Positions 18,264 through 28,477 are shown, counted from the first letter of the stretch. The stretch: 64,000 bases of DNA from Thiohalocapsa marina (GCF_008632335.1 NZ_VWXX01000001.1:124001-188000), one strand, 5' to 3'. Notes: generated from the sequence alone by a model not told the origin. Made by a program: numbers and translations.

Positions 18264-18383
18264 CTCGCTGCCGCGGCCACCTCGCTTGCGAATTGTCAGC
18301 CGCCTTGCCCGATAGCTGCCTCAAGTCAAAGCAGAACGCATTAGAGCCGCCTAAAATTATCAGAAAATGAAATGGGGGCGTCG

Positions 18384-18836
18384 ATGTCCGGACTGGATAA
18401 CATTCCGATCCAAGTCGAGCCCGCGCCAGCCTTGGCACGGGACTTCGGCAACGCCCTGCCCATTCTTGGCGAGATCCGTCACGCCGTCGCCCGTCTGCGG
18501 CACGATGGCGAACCCTCCTGCATCGACCTCGGCGCCATGCCCTTCGGGCCCGGCGACGAGGCCCGACTGATGACCCTGCTCGGCCGTGGCGAGGTCAGCG
18601 CCACTGTCACAGCCCTTGGCCCCACCCACGTCTGGGAGACCGGTTACCCCGGCGTCTGGGTCGTGGAGTACCAGAACACCGAGGCGCAACGCGTCGGTCT
18701 GCAGATCGAGATCGACGAGGTGCCAAAGATCCTGCGCACCCAGCCCGCCGACCTCGACGACACCCTGGCGGCCCTCGAGGCGCGTCTGCGGGAGGCCGCC
18801 GGCCGGCATCCTGACGGCGCGTCCGATTCGCAATAG
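18384..18836 (+). CDS. hupH: Hydrogenase expression/formation protein HupH/HyaF, short form
   Basis: A 150-residue HupH/HyaF-type protein; LMTLLGRGEVSATV and WETGYPGVWVVEY are the family signatures. Many homologues are about 280 residues with two such domains; this has one, so it is half length. HyaF/HoxQ-type proteins help assemble iron-sulfur clusters of the small subunit, and hynS starts 8 bp downstream, which fits. The ATG at 18384 is favoured over 18372 because GGGGG precedes it at proper spacing. Confidence 0.85.
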   Translation: MSGLDNIPIQVEPAPALARDFGNALPILGEIRHAVARLRHDGEPSCIDLGAMPFGPGDEARLMTLLGRGEVSATVTALGPTHVWETGYPGVWVVEYQNTEAQRVGLQIEIDEVPKILRTQPADLDDTLAALEARLREAAGRHPDGASDSQ

Positions 18837-18844
18837 GAGGAATC

Positions 18845-19957
18845 ATGGCAGTTCCCATTCGCCCCCAACCCCGCACCCTCGGCGACAGTCTCCGCCAGAA
18901 CGGGGTGTCGCGCCGCGGTTTTCTCAAGTTCTGCGCCGCCACGGCATCCATGATGGCGCTGCCGCCGAGCATGGCCCCGGCCATTGCCGCGGCACTGGAG
19001 CAGGCGCGACGGCCGTCGGTGATCTGGCTGTCGTTCCAGGAATGCACCGGCTGCACCGAATCGCTGACGCGCAGCTTCTCGCCGACGGTAGAGAACCTGA
19101 TCCTCGACATCATCTCACTGGACTACCACCACACGCTGCAGGCCGCCGCCGGCGACGCCGCGGAGCACGCCCGCGAGCAGGCCATGCACGAGAACGCCGG
19201 CAACTATCTGGTGGTGGTAGACGGCTCGCTGCCCGGCCCTGGGTCCAATCCCGGTTTCTCCACCATCGCCGGCGTCAGCAACCTGCAGATGCTGCAGGAG
19301 ACCGTGGCCGGAGCCGCCGCCGTGGTGGCCGTGGGTACCTGCGCCGCCTTCGGCGGACTGCCCAAGGCCGCGCCCAACCCCTCCGGCGCCGTCGCCGTCA
19401 GCGACATCATCAAGGACAAGCCGGTGATCAATGTCTCCGGCTGTCCGCCGGTGCCCATGGTCATCACCGGCGTGCTGGCCCAGTACCTGACCTTCGGCAC
19501 CCTGCCTGAACTGGACGCCTACAACCGTCCCATGGCCTTCTTCGGCCAGTCCATCCACGACCGCTGCTACCGCCGGCCCTTCTACGACAAGGGCCTGTTC
19601 GCCGAGACCTTCGACGACGAGGGTGCGCGCAAGGGCTGGTGCCTGTACCGTTTGGGCTGCAAGGGTCCGATGACCTACAACGCCTGCGCCACCATGAAGT
19701 GGAACGGCGGTACCAGCTGGCCGGTGGAGTCGGGGCATCCGTGCCTGGGCTGCTCGGAGCCGGACTTCTGGGACGCCGGCGGCTTCTACAACGCCATGTC
19801 GGTGCCGGTCGGCGACTCCGGCAACGTGCTCCTGGCCGCCGGCGCCGGCGGCCTGGCCCTGGGTGTCGGCGCCAGTCTGCTCGGCAGGCACAAGCGCGCC
19901 GCCGCCAAGGCCGGACACGAGACCGTCACCGCCGACGAACTGGAGCAGAAACTATGA
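18845..19957 (+). CDS. hynS: [NiFe] hydrogenase small subunit, Isp type
   Basis: A 370-residue periplasm-facing small subunit. The Tat signal SRRGFLKF at 22-29 leads export of the folded dimer. Proximal cluster ligands are in ECTGCTES; the distal and medial clusters lie in HDRCYRRPF, GWCLYRLGCKG and HPCLGCSEPDF. A C-terminal helix at about 325-345 (VLLAAGAGGLALGVGASLLG) anchors it. GGAGG stands at ideal spacing before the ATG. It is followed at once by isp1 and isp2, the order hynS-isp1-isp2-hynL known from Thiocapsa. It passes electrons from the active site to Isp1. Confidence 0.93.
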   Translation: MAVPIRPQPRTLGDSLRQNGVSRRGFLKFCAATASMMALPPSMAPAIAAALEQARRPSVIWLSFQECTGCTESLTRSFSPTVENLILDIISLDYHHTLQAAAGDAAEHAREQAMHENAGNYLVVVDGSLPGPGSNPGFSTIAGVSNLQMLQETVAGAAAVVAVGTCAAFGGLPKAAPNPSGAVAVSDIIKDKPVINVSGCPPVPMVITGVLAQYLTFGTLPELDAYNRPMAFFGQSIHDRCYRRPFYDKGLFAETFDDEGARKGWCLYRLGCKGPMTYNACATMKWNGGTSWPVESGHPCLGCSEPDFWDAGGFYNAMSVPVGDSGNVLLAAGAGGLALGVGASLLGRHKRAAAKAGHETVTADELEQKL

Positions 19958-20616
19958 TGAGCTCGATGGACTTTCTGCTGTTCACCAAGGGGCCGTTGTT
20001 CCAGGTCGCCATCGCGATCTTCGTGCTCGGCATCCTGATCCGCCTGGTGGAAATCTTCGCCCTGGGCCGCAGCCGCAACTTCGCCGAGCCCCGGGGCGGC
20101 CAGGTGATACCCGGGCTCAAGACTGTCTACAAGCGCTTCAACCCGGATCCGGGCACCTTCCGGCGGGCGCCCTTCGATGTCGTCGTCGGCACCGTCTGGC
20201 ATATCGGTTTCATCGTTGCGCTGCTGCTGTTCATTCCGCATGTGGAGGTGATCAAGGCCACCGTCGGACTGGCCTGGCCGGGGCTGCCCAACCCGGTGGT
20301 GGATGCCGTCACCGCCATCACGCTGCTGGGCCTCATCGCGGCACTGATCCACCGCCTGACCCATCCGGTGAAACGCTTCCTGAGCACACCCGAGGACTAT
20401 GTGATCTGGGCGGTGACCTTCCTGCCGGTGCTGACGGGGTACATCGCCTATCACCGGCTGGTCAACCCCTATCCCCTGGCGCTCGGCGTGCACATCCTGA
20501 CCGCCGAGATCTTCCTCATCGTGCTGCCCTTCACCAAGCTCACTCACATCTTCACCGCCGTGGTGGCGCGCTGGTTCAACGGCGCCAACTTCGGCCGCAA
20601 GGGGGTCCAGTCATGA
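19954..20616 (+). CDS. isp1: Isp1, cytochrome b-like membrane subunit of the hydrogenase
   Basis: A 220-residue membrane protein with about five helices, resembling NarI/DsrM-type b-haem subunits. Histidines in or near helices (GTVWHIGF, FIPHVEV, LIHRLTHP, GVHILTAE, KLTHIFTAV) are candidate haem ligands. It starts inside the hynS stop codon (ATGA), and its stop overlaps isp2 in the same way, so the four genes are translationally coupled. Isp1 is thought to move electrons between the hydrogenase and the quinone pool or Isp2. Confidence 0.9.
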   Translation: MMSSMDFLLFTKGPLFQVAIAIFVLGILIRLVEIFALGRSRNFAEPRGGQVIPGLKTVYKRFNPDPGTFRRAPFDVVVGTVWHIGFIVALLLFIPHVEVIKATVGLAWPGLPNPVVDAVTAITLLGLIAALIHRLTHPVKRFLSTPEDYVIWAVTFLPVLTGYIAYHRLVNPYPLALGVHILTAEIFLIVLPFTKLTHIFTAVVARWFNGANFGRKGVQS

Positions 20617-21884
20617 GCGGCTTTTCACTTGAACGCGGCCTGCAGGCCCTGCGCGAGGAGATGGACGCGCCGGTAGCCTCGTTCTTCTCCAGTTGCGTGC
20701 ACTGCGGCCTCTGCGCCCAGGCCTGCCCGTTCTTCGTCGAAACCGGCGATCCGAAATACACGCCGATCCACAAGCTGGAGCCCATGCGCCTGCTCTGGGA
20801 GCGGGAATTCACCCTATGGGGGCGACTGAAGCACCTGGTCGGCCTGGGCCGCAAGGTCACCGATGACATGCTGGCGCAATGGGAGCCCCTGCTGTACGAC
20901 TCCTGCTCCATGTGCGGGCGCTGTTCCCTGGTTTGCCCGGTGGGCAACGATATCGCCTACATGATCCGCAAGGCGCGCGAGGGCATGGTCGCCTCGGGTC
21001 ATGCGCCGGAGGGCCTGATCGCCGCCTCGGTGCGTGCGGTCAACACCGGCAGCCCCATGGGCCTGCAGTGGAAGACCCTGGAGGTGCAGATCAAGCACGT
21101 GGAGACCTCCAGCGGGCTGGAGGTGCCCATCGACCGGCAGGGCGCCGACTATCTGGTGCTGCTGTCGTCCATGGAGATCATCAACTTCCCGGAATACCTG
21201 GAGGCCATCACCCGGATCTTCGATCACGCCGGTGTCAGCTGGACCCTGAGCCGGCAGTGCTTCGAGGCCACCAACGCCGGTATCCAGATCGGCTCCAAGG
21301 ACATCGCCGCGACCCTGGTACAACGCGTGGTGGACGCAGCCGAGGCCCTGGGCGTGAAGAACGTCATCAGCCCGGAATGCGGCCATGCCTACACGGCCAT
21401 CCGCTGGGAGGGCCCCAACGCCATCGGACGCTCCTACCCCTTCAGGGTGTTCCACATCATCGAGGTGCTGGACCAACTGCGCGCCGAGGGCCGCCTCCGC
21501 ACCGAGGGAAAGGAGATGGATCGGCTGTCCATGCACGACCCCTGCAACCTGGCGCGCAAGAGCGGTGTCATCGACCAGCAGCGCCATCTGATGGACCTGG
21601 TGGCCGACAACTTCGTCGATCTGAAGGAGCACGGCAAGTTCCAGTGGTGCTGCGGCGCCGGCGGCGGTGTCAGCTCCAACGAGCGCGCCGAAGCGCTGAA
21701 GATGGCCGCCTTCAAGCGCAAGAAGGCCCAGATCGAGGAGGTGGAGCCGGAGCGCATGGTGACCATGTGCGCCACCTGCCGCACCCAGCTCGAGGAGGGA
21801 CTTGAGGAGTTCAACATGGACATCCCCGTGGTCGGCCTCACCGAGATGATCGCGGACCACTTGGTGGAGAAGGAGCGCGCCTGA
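20613..21884 (+). CDS. isp2: Isp2, HdrD/DsrK-like iron-sulfur subunit
   Basis: A 423-residue cytoplasmic protein. Two [4Fe-4S] motifs are seen: Cys28, 31, 34, 38 (CVHCGLCAQAC) and Cys98, 101, 104, 108 (CSMCGRCSLVC). A cysteine-rich CCG-type domain follows, with SPECGHAY and WCCGAGGG...CATC. This is the layout of heterodisulfide reductase HdrD and DsrK. With Isp1 it would form a transmembrane electron path from periplasmic H2 oxidation to a cytoplasmic thiol/disulfide or sulfur acceptor, as inferred for Thiocapsa Hyn. Confidence 0.92.
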   Translation: MSGFSLERGLQALREEMDAPVASFFSSCVHCGLCAQACPFFVETGDPKYTPIHKLEPMRLLWEREFTLWGRLKHLVGLGRKVTDDMLAQWEPLLYDSCSMCGRCSLVCPVGNDIAYMIRKAREGMVASGHAPEGLIAASVRAVNTGSPMGLQWKTLEVQIKHVETSSGLEVPIDRQGADYLVLLSSMEIINFPEYLEAITRIFDHAGVSWTLSRQCFEATNAGIQIGSKDIAATLVQRVVDAAEALGVKNVISPECGHAYTAIRWEGPNAIGRSYPFRVFHIIEVLDQLRAEGRLRTEGKEMDRLSMHDPCNLARKSGVIDQQRHLMDLVADNFVDLKEHGKFQWCCGAGGGVSSNERAEALKMAAFKRKKAQIEEVEPERMVTMCATCRTQLEEGLEEFNMDIPVVGLTEMIADHLVEKERA

Positions 21885-21960
21885 GGGCGCGCGCCCGACA
21901 TCCGGCTGACAGCTGCCAGCAACAACACCGGCATCCGCCCCAGCATCCAAGAGAACACCC

Positions 21961-23703
<1,743 letters not shown>

Positions 23704-23720
23704 GCAAGGCAGCCTCCGGC

Positions 23721-23808
23721 CCGCAGAGTCGCAGAGAGCGCAGAGAAGATCGCGGTAGAAGTCTTGTTTCTCTGCGTGTTCTCTGTGTTCTCTGCGACTC
23801 TACGGTTA
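23721..23808. repeat. GCAGAG-rich hairpin element, copy 1
   Basis: CGCAGAG units on the left (23722-23748) pair with CTCTGCG units on the right (23770-23800), giving an imperfect stem of about 30 bp just after hynL. It may act as a terminator-like or RNA-stability structure for the hydrogenase mRNA. Related copies are at 56993-57137 and 61500-61641. Confidence 0.75.
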
Positions 23809-23815
23809 CAGGGTG

Positions 23816-23884
23816 ATGAACCCGGCTACTGACACCCGAACGGGTCCACGGTCAGCCGCCACTGCCACTGTCGCGCCTGCTCCG
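23816..23884 (-). pseudogene. Duplicated 3' end of the Sel1-protein gene
   Basis: About 60 of 66 bases match 28485-28552, the last codons of the Sel1 lipoprotein gene ([14 protein letters not shown] on the minus strand), in the same orientation. Only the gene's tail is present, so it is not functional. The 170 bp between it and the redoxin gene hold no recognisable gene, although short frames are open. Confidence 0.75.
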
Positions 23885-24076
23885 ACCCCACGCCGCGGCG
23901 ACCCGACGGCGGCGCGCGACGCCCGTTGGGCTGAGCGCGCCCAACTCGGTCAGGTCTGGAGCGCGAGCGCCTACCTGCTCGCCCACAAGCTCGCCGATGA
24001 TCCGGGCTTTCTTGACCTCTGCGATCCAGCAGCGACCATCCATGCGGGCTCGGATTAGAAAGCGCACCCGAGATGA

Positions 24077-24598
24077 CTACCGCGTCTTCAGGGCGCGCAC
24101 CTGCTCTAAAAGCGCAGGGTCGTCCCATTCGCGCTCGCCGGTGGCCTTATAGATCAATCGACCCTCGGGGCCAACCACGAAGGTCGTTGGCAGTCCGCGC
24201 ATTGGCCAGCGTTGGGTAACCTTGGAGTCGGTATCGAGCGGCAGCGGAAAGCTCACTGGAACCTGCTCCAAGAAGGCCCGCACGGTCTCCGCATCCTCAC
24301 CCACATTGATTGCCATCATGCCGATGCCTTCGGCCTCGATCTGCTCCCAAGCGCGTTGCATCGAAGGCATCTCGGTGCGACAGGGTGGACACCAGGTCGC
24401 CCAGAAATTGACGATCAGCGGTTGGCCTGTGAAGTCAGCAAGCCGATAGATCCTTTCATCAGGCCCAGCCAGCTCAAAATCGGGCGCCTCAGGCTGATCC
24501 GACAACGGCGTCAAGAGCGCATCGGACTCTGCGGCCATGGCTGCTGGCACCAGGATCAGGAGCAGCGCAGCAAGGATGAGGGCAGGGATACCGAACAC
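24077..24598 (-). CDS. TlpA/ResA-like periplasmic thioredoxin
   Basis: A thioredoxin-fold protein of the AhpC/TSA-redoxin (TlpA) type. WATWCPPCRTEMP holds the CxxC active site, and MRGLPTTFVV has the cis-Pro. The GTG at 24598 gives 173 residues beginning with a signal peptide (FGIPALILAALLLILVPAAMA). The frame stays open to an ATG at 24769, but that extra part crosses an intergenic repeat at 24642-24659, so it is judged non-coding. It likely keeps periplasmic thiols reduced, perhaps the SoxY carrier cysteine, given soxYZ nearby. Confidence 0.8.
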   Translation of the reverse strand: MFGIPALILAALLLILVPAAMAAESDALLTPLSDQPEAPDFELAGPDERIYRLADFTGQPLIVNFWATWCPPCRTEMPSMQRAWEQIEAEGIGMMAINVGEDAETVRAFLEQVPVSFPLPLDTDSKVTQRWPMRGLPTTFVVGPEGRLIYKATGEREWDDPALLEQVRALKTR

Positions 24599-24641
24599 TG
24601 GCCCGCTGTTGAGGCCTTGATCATCGCGCCGGCCGGTAGCC

Positions 24642-24671
24642 GGTAGGGCGGACAAGCGCAGCGCCGTCCAC
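24642..24671. repeat. GGTAGGGCGGACAAGCGC palindromic repeat, copy 2
   Basis: The first 18 bases are the exact reverse complement of 301-318. The full element continues AGCGCCGTCCACC, which folds back on GGGCGGAC. It marks the upstream edge of the redoxin gene. Confidence 0.65.
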
Positions 24672-24821
24672 CAGCGGCAGCTTGGGGAGGTGGCCGGAAC
24701 GATGATCAAGGCCCTATTGAGCACCACGCGCGGGCTGTCCAGGGATGCGCTTGTGTGGACTGATTGCATGCTGGTTCTCTCGATCTAGCAAGACCACCGA
24801 ACAGATGAAGCCGAAAAGCGC

Positions 24822-25538
24822 TCAGACATCGAGCCCCAGATCACGCGCGAACATCACGGCCTCGATGCGGTTAGCCGCGCCAAGGGCACGCAGGATGGCA
24901 ACCACATGTGACTTCACCGTGTACTCGGAAAGCTCGAGTTCCCGCGCGATCACCTTATTGCTCCATCCCTTGGCAATCAGCCCGAGCACCTGCAGCTGGC
25001 GGTGGGTCAGCGCGAGATCGGTCACCGATGGCGGGCGCCGAGGCGAAGGCTGGCTCAACGGCTGACCCGCGGAGCCCACAACAGGTGACCTATCCGAGCC
25101 CTCCGCTGCTGTTAGAGAGCAAGTATCACTCCCTAGGGTGGCCTGCAACAGCTCAGCGGGACAATACACCCCACCCTCCAGGATCAGCCGAATTGCGTGC
25201 AACATCAGCGCGGGATCGGTCGATTTGGTGATGTAGCCCGAGGCGCCGCTCTCCATCACCTTGCGCATATCGGCCAGATCCTCACTGGCCGAGAACACCA
25301 CCACCGGGCAGCCATCCAGCCGCGCGCAGAGCTTGTTCAGCAACTCGAAGCCATCCGCGCCCGGCAAAAACAGGTCGAACATCACAAGATCAAGATGCAG
25401 ACCAGATTCCAGCACTCCGAACACCTGATCCGCATCCTCGACCTCGATGCACTCGATTTTGAGCTGGCAGAGCGCACCCAGGACTGAGATCAGTCCTGTG
25501 CGAACCACTGCTTGCTCATCCGCAACGAGGATTTTCAT
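24822..25538 (-). CDS. NarL/LuxR-family response regulator
   Basis: A 238-residue two-component regulator. The receiver domain (1-120) has acidic D7-E8, phospho-acceptor Asp55 in MFDLFLPG and a conserved Lys in GYITKS. After a Ser/Pro-rich linker the LuxR-type helix-turn-helix lies at about 175-235 (LTHRQLQVLGLIAKGWSNKVIA). No sensor kinase is adjacent. The gene diverges from soxY across 900 bp containing repeated 21-bp motifs, so it may control soxYZ, by inference. Confidence 0.9.
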   Translation of the reverse strand: MKILVADEQAVVRTGLISVLGALCQLKIECIEVEDADQVFGVLESGLHLDLVMFDLFLPGADGFELLNKLCARLDGCPVVVFSASEDLADMRKVMESGASGYITKSTDPALMLHAIRLILEGGVYCPAELLQATLGSDTCSLTAAEGSDRSPVVGSAGQPLSQPSPRRPPSVTDLALTHRQLQVLGLIAKGWSNKVIARELELSEYTVKSHVVAILRALGAANRIEAVMFARDLGLDV

Positions 25539-25622
25539 TCATCTAGCATACAAGATAATTTCTGGCAGCTGCCAGCAATGACCGGCTATTACCGTTTGAA
25601 TCCAGCCGCTAGCCCAAGGGGA

Positions 25623-25643
25623 CTAGTCCATCCAAACTATAGA
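25623..25643 (+). promoter_or_regulatory. 21-bp direct repeat, copy 1 (candidate operator)
   Basis: CTAGTCCATnnAAACnATAGA occurs here and at 26274-26294 in the same orientation, with 18 of 21 bases identical. The 9-base head recurs alone at 26921-26929 after soxY. It could be a binding site for the divergent response regulator. Confidence 0.45.
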
Positions 25644-25691
25644 CCATGCCCTAGATTTCTACCAAGCTTAATGCTGAGGGAAGTGGACTCA

Positions 25692-25722
25692 TTGAAACGC
25701 GCGTTTCATACGATCGTTTCAA
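25692..25722. promoter_or_regulatory. Palindrome cluster of GAAACG/CGTTTC half-sites
   Basis: TGAAACGCGCGTTTCA at 25693-25708 is a perfect 16-bp palindrome, followed by a further CGTTTCAA half-site ending at 25722. The whole forms a nested inverted repeat typical of a dimeric regulator site. Confidence 0.5.
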
Positions 25723-25742
25723 CGACTACCGGATGACGCCAT

Positions 25743-25758
25743 TGGCGTACCATTTGCT
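25743..25758 (+). promoter_or_regulatory. Sigma54-like promoter sequence
   Basis: TGGCGTACCATTTGCT fits the -24/-12 pattern TGGCAC-N5-TTGCW, with GG and GC ten bases apart. It points toward the small ORF and soxY. No sigma54 activator is encoded nearby, so this is tentative. Confidence 0.3.
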
Positions 25759-25811
25759 TTCAGCCTCCCTTTCAGTCCCCAAGCCAAGGAGACAGCGAGG
25801 AGGCGAAGCTG

Positions 25812-25907
25812 ATGCACGCGGCCGTCTATTCGCCTGCCAGCTGCAACGCGCCACCGACCGCCGACCAGGTCAAGACCATTACCCGGTGGCTGTCAGCCCA
25901 GCAGTAG
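25812..25907 (+). CDS. Possible small ORF, 31 codons
   Basis: ATG at 25812, preceded by GAGGAGG at eight bases, opens 31 codons ending in TAG. The end, TADQVKTITRWLSAQQ, resembles the final helix of small c-type cytochromes (a T-Q---I--WL pattern), but no CxxCH is present. It is either a remnant or a small peptide gene; support comes mainly from the ribosome site. Confidence 0.3.
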   Translation: MHAAVYSPASCNAPPTADQVKTITRWLSAQQ

Positions 25908-26273
25908 CAGAAGCCCTGCTGTCAACAGGCTGCGGACATCGCGCAGCCTCGATCCCCGTGGCCGGCGGCGTTTCTGCTCAGCGATTAAGAGCCGCCCAAC
26001 ACATCGGAGACTCGTGTGACGACTGAAGTTGATGTCGCCATCAAAAGAGATTCGCAAGTTCACTGATCGGTGGTTGCTGATCAACGTGCGATCAATCACT
26101 CGTTTGAATTGTCATAGTCCCGGCCGAGCATGGTCACAATCGCTCCTGTGGACTCGTCCACTCGATCGTCGACCACCCGGTCGCTTGAGCAGACCGAACA
26201 ACAGGCTAGCCCCAACACGATTTTGCGGCAATGACGAGTGAAAAATCATCATGCGAAACCTCGCCCTACAGGG

Positions 26274-26294
26274 CTAGTCCATTAAAACGATAGA
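26274..26294 (+). promoter_or_regulatory. 21-bp direct repeat, copy 2 (candidate operator)
   Basis: Same sequence pattern as at 25623-25643. It ends 145 bp upstream of the soxY start, within range to act on a soxY promoter. Confidence 0.45.
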
Positions 26295-26438
26295 AAGCAA
26301 CGTCAATCGGTTGCATCCTAATTATCAAGCATCGGCGCCACAGTCACGTGACCCACGAGTGCATGGGGTCATGGTGCTTGCGAGATCAGCCAAGATCCGC
26401 GCCAAGCAGGTTATAAACAATGATTCGAGGATTGCAAC

Positions 26439-26915
26439 ATGAAACGCAGACCACTGCTCGTCAATACAGGATTGCTGGGTCTAGGCGCCATCGCCTCGCC
26501 TCTAGCCTTTACCGGGGCCCTGATTCCGCGCACCGCGGGTGCGTCCTGGCCGTCGGAGGCCTTCGACGCCTCGGCACTCTCAGACGCTGAGCAGCGATTG
26601 TTCGATGGCCGCCCGATCCAAGACTCCACTGAACTCTCGATTTCAGCACCCGACATCGCCGAGAACGGACGCGTGGTCCCGGTAGGCGTCCGCATCGCGC
26701 TGCCCAATGCAAACCAATTCGCGCTCTTCGCGGCCAAGAACCCGACACCCTTGTTGGCCCGGGTGCACCTGACCCCTGCTGTGGCACCCGAGGTCGCGCT
26801 GCGCGTCAAGCTTGATGAGACCACAGAACTGATCGCAATCGCCGAGGCCGACGGCCAGCTGTATCGAACCAGCCGCAGCGTCAAGGTGACGGGTGGCGGC
26901 TGCGGCGGCGGTTAA
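26439..26915 (+). CDS. soxY: Thiosulfate oxidation carrier protein SoxY
   Basis: A 158-residue precursor. The N-terminus MKRRPLLVNTGLLGLGAIASP is a twin-arginine-like signal. The C-terminus ends TGGGCGGG, the swinging arm whose Cys carries sulfur intermediates during Sox thiosulfate oxidation. The partner SoxZ follows 90 bp later. SoxA, SoxX and SoxB are not nearby, which matches purple sulfur bacteria with split sox loci. The start is fixed by the signal peptide. Confidence 0.95.
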   Translation: MKRRPLLVNTGLLGLGAIASPLAFTGALIPRTAGASWPSEAFDASALSDAEQRLFDGRPIQDSTELSISAPDIAENGRVVPVGVRIALPNANQFALFAAKNPTPLLARVHLTPAVAPEVALRVKLDETTELIAIAEADGQLYRTSRSVKVTGGGCGGG

Positions 26916-27005
26916 GCCTGCTAGTCCATCACTAGGCCAACCCTTACCAGTCAGCCCAAACTCGTCAAACCAATCGACCAACGAACCCGCCGGAGGCCGA
27001 GAACC

Positions 27006-27323
27006 ATGCCAGAAGACAACGGAAAGATTCGCGCACGACTTCGCGATGGGGTCGCCGATGTCAAGATACTGATGCGCCACCCGATGGAAACCGGCCGTCG
27101 CAAGGACCCTGAGAGCGGCGAGCTGATTCCAAAACACTACATCCGCGAGGTGATCTGCGAGCACAACGGCCAAGTCGCGATGCGTCTCGACTGGAGCTGG
27201 GGCATCTCCGCTGATCCCTACCTGGCCTTCAAGGTCAAGGACGCACAGGTCGGCGACGCCATCAGCGTGCGCTGGACCGACGACCAAGGCCAAACGGCGA
27301 CACTCAGCGCCCAACTCAGCTAA
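27006..27323 (+). CDS. soxZ: Thiosulfate oxidation carrier complex protein SoxZ
   Basis: A 105-residue immunoglobulin-like protein that pairs with SoxY and presents its carrier arm. The conserved start KIRARLRDGVADVKILMRHPM and the later KHYIREVICEHNG are diagnostic. It has no signal peptide, as expected, because it is co-exported bound to SoxY. The A/T content of soxY and soxZ appears higher than that of the neighbouring hydrogenase genes, compatible with transfer of the islet. Confidence 0.95.
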   Translation: MPEDNGKIRARLRDGVADVKILMRHPMETGRRKDPESGELIPKHYIREVICEHNGQVAMRLDWSWGISADPYLAFKVKDAQVGDAISVRWTDDQGQTATLSAQLS

Positions 27324-27385
27324 CGCCAACGCACTGATGCGACGGTTGGATCGAACGCAGTTTCATTGATCACACCTGGAGCAAG

Positions 27386-27703
27386 ATGATGTCAAAGTCC
27401 ACCCGATTGAGCGCCTCGACCGCATTCTGCCTGACCGCCACCCCGACCATCGCCGATGAACTGCGCGACATTCAGTTACGCCGGCTGCTCGAGCCAACCC
27501 AGGCCGAGCTGGCGCAAGAGGACAAAGGCCGGATCTACATCTACGAAGCCCTGACCCATCAAGACATCGATCGCGCCATGGACGAGGAGTTCGAGCGTAT
27601 CGACGCGATGATGTTCATCCGGGTACCAAAGACCGATGCCTCGGGCAAGGTGAAGAAAGATCCCCATAGCGGCAAGGTCATCACCGAGGACGACGGCTGC
27701 TAG
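27386..27703 (+). CDS. Hypothetical protein downstream of soxZ
   Basis: A 105-residue protein I do not recognise. The first 20 residues (KSTRLSASTAFCLTATPTIADE) look like a weak export signal ending at ADE. The mature part is charged and helical (EFERIDAMMFIRVPKTDASG) and ends EDDGC, with a C-terminal Cys. GGAG precedes the ATG pair at 27386/27389. It lies 62 bp after soxZ and is probably co-transcribed. The terminal Cys recalls carrier-type proteins but this is speculation. Confidence 0.65.
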   Translation: MMSKSTRLSASTAFCLTATPTIADELRDIQLRRLLEPTQAELAQEDKGRIYIYEALTHQDIDRAMDEEFERIDAMMFIRVPKTDASGKVKKDPHSGKVITEDDGC

Positions 27704-27750
27704 CCCAGCACCAGAGTGTCTTCGCACCGGTCTGCGGTTAATTTATGCTG

Positions 27751-28440
27751 TCAGTCTCCTTGGGCAGCCAGGGGATCCGCCAACCCGGCCTCGGCAAAGC
27801 CCTTGGCCCGTAACCGACAGGAGTCGCACTGGCCACAGGGCCGCCCGTCCGGGGCCGGATCGTAGCAGCTGCTGGTGAGGCCGTAATCCACGCCCAGGGC
27901 CACGCCCCTGCGGATGATCTGGGCCTTGGTCAGCTGCATCAGCGGTGCGTGGATCTTCAGCCGCTGACGTCCCTCCACCCCGGCCTTGGTGGCCAGGTCG
28001 GCCATGCGCTCGAAGGCATCGATGTACTCCGGCCGGCAGTCCGGGTAACCGGAATAATCCAGCGCGTTGACACCGATGAAGATGTCGCTGGCCTCCAGCA
28101 CCTCCGCCCAGGCCAGCGCGAAGGACAGGAACACCGTATTGCGCGCCGGCACATAGGTCACCGGAATGCCGTCCGCCATGGCCGCCGGATCGCGGTTCTT
28201 GGGCACAGCGATATCGTCCGTCAGCGCCGAGCCGCCGAACCGTCGCAGGTCGATGTCCGCAATCACATGCTCGGCAGCGCCCATGGCCGCTGCCACCCTT
28301 GCGGCGGATTCCAGTTCTACCTGGTGCCGCTGTCCGTAGCGAAACGACAAGGCATAGGTCTCATAGCCCTGGTCGCGCGCGATGGCCAGCACCGTGGTCG
28401 AGTCCAGTCCGCCGCTGAGCAGCACAACCGCTCTGGTCAT
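27751..28440 (-). CDS. queC: 7-cyano-7-deazaguanine synthase
   Basis: QueC, 229 residues, makes preQ0 from 7-carboxy-7-deazaguanine, ammonia and ATP in the queuosine pathway. The PP-loop [10 protein letters not shown] is at the N-terminus. The zinc site cysteines are in [35 protein letters not shown] is a family block. It lies alone on its strand, separated from soxYZ by 47 bp in convergent orientation. Confidence 0.95.
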   Translation of the reverse strand: MTRAVVLLSGGLDSTTVLAIARDQGYETYALSFRYGQRHQVELESAARVAAAMGAAEHVIADIDLRRFGGSALTDDIAVPKNRDPAAMADGIPVTYVPARNTVFLSFALAWAEVLEASDIFIGVNALDYSGYPDCRPEYIDAFERMADLATKAGVEGRQRLKIHAPLMQLTKAQIIRRGVALGVDYGLTSSCYDPAPDGRPCGQCDSCRLRAKGFAEAGLADPLAAQGD

Positions 28441-28477
28441 GATGTCCTCCGCAGTACGTTGAAGGAATGTCCCATGG

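Larger units (their letters stand above)
25539..26438. other. 900-bp intergenic region between regulator and soxY
   Basis: No convincing long gene is present. By eye it is richer in A and T than its surroundings. It holds a GAAACG/CGTTTC palindrome cluster, a GG-N10-GC promoter-like match, two 21-bp direct repeats and a 31-codon ORF with a good ribosome site (25812-25907). Such length is unusual in this dense window and suggests complex control or decayed genes. Confidence 0.7.

Noticed and set aside
23885-24060. Possible short genes between the Sel1 fragment and the redoxin gene
   Set aside because: Frames are open on both strands but match no family I know and have no good ribosome site.
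24599-24769. N-terminal extension of the TlpA-like protein
   Set aside because: It runs through a dispersed repeat and lacks signal-peptide features; a GTG at 24598 gives a normal signal.
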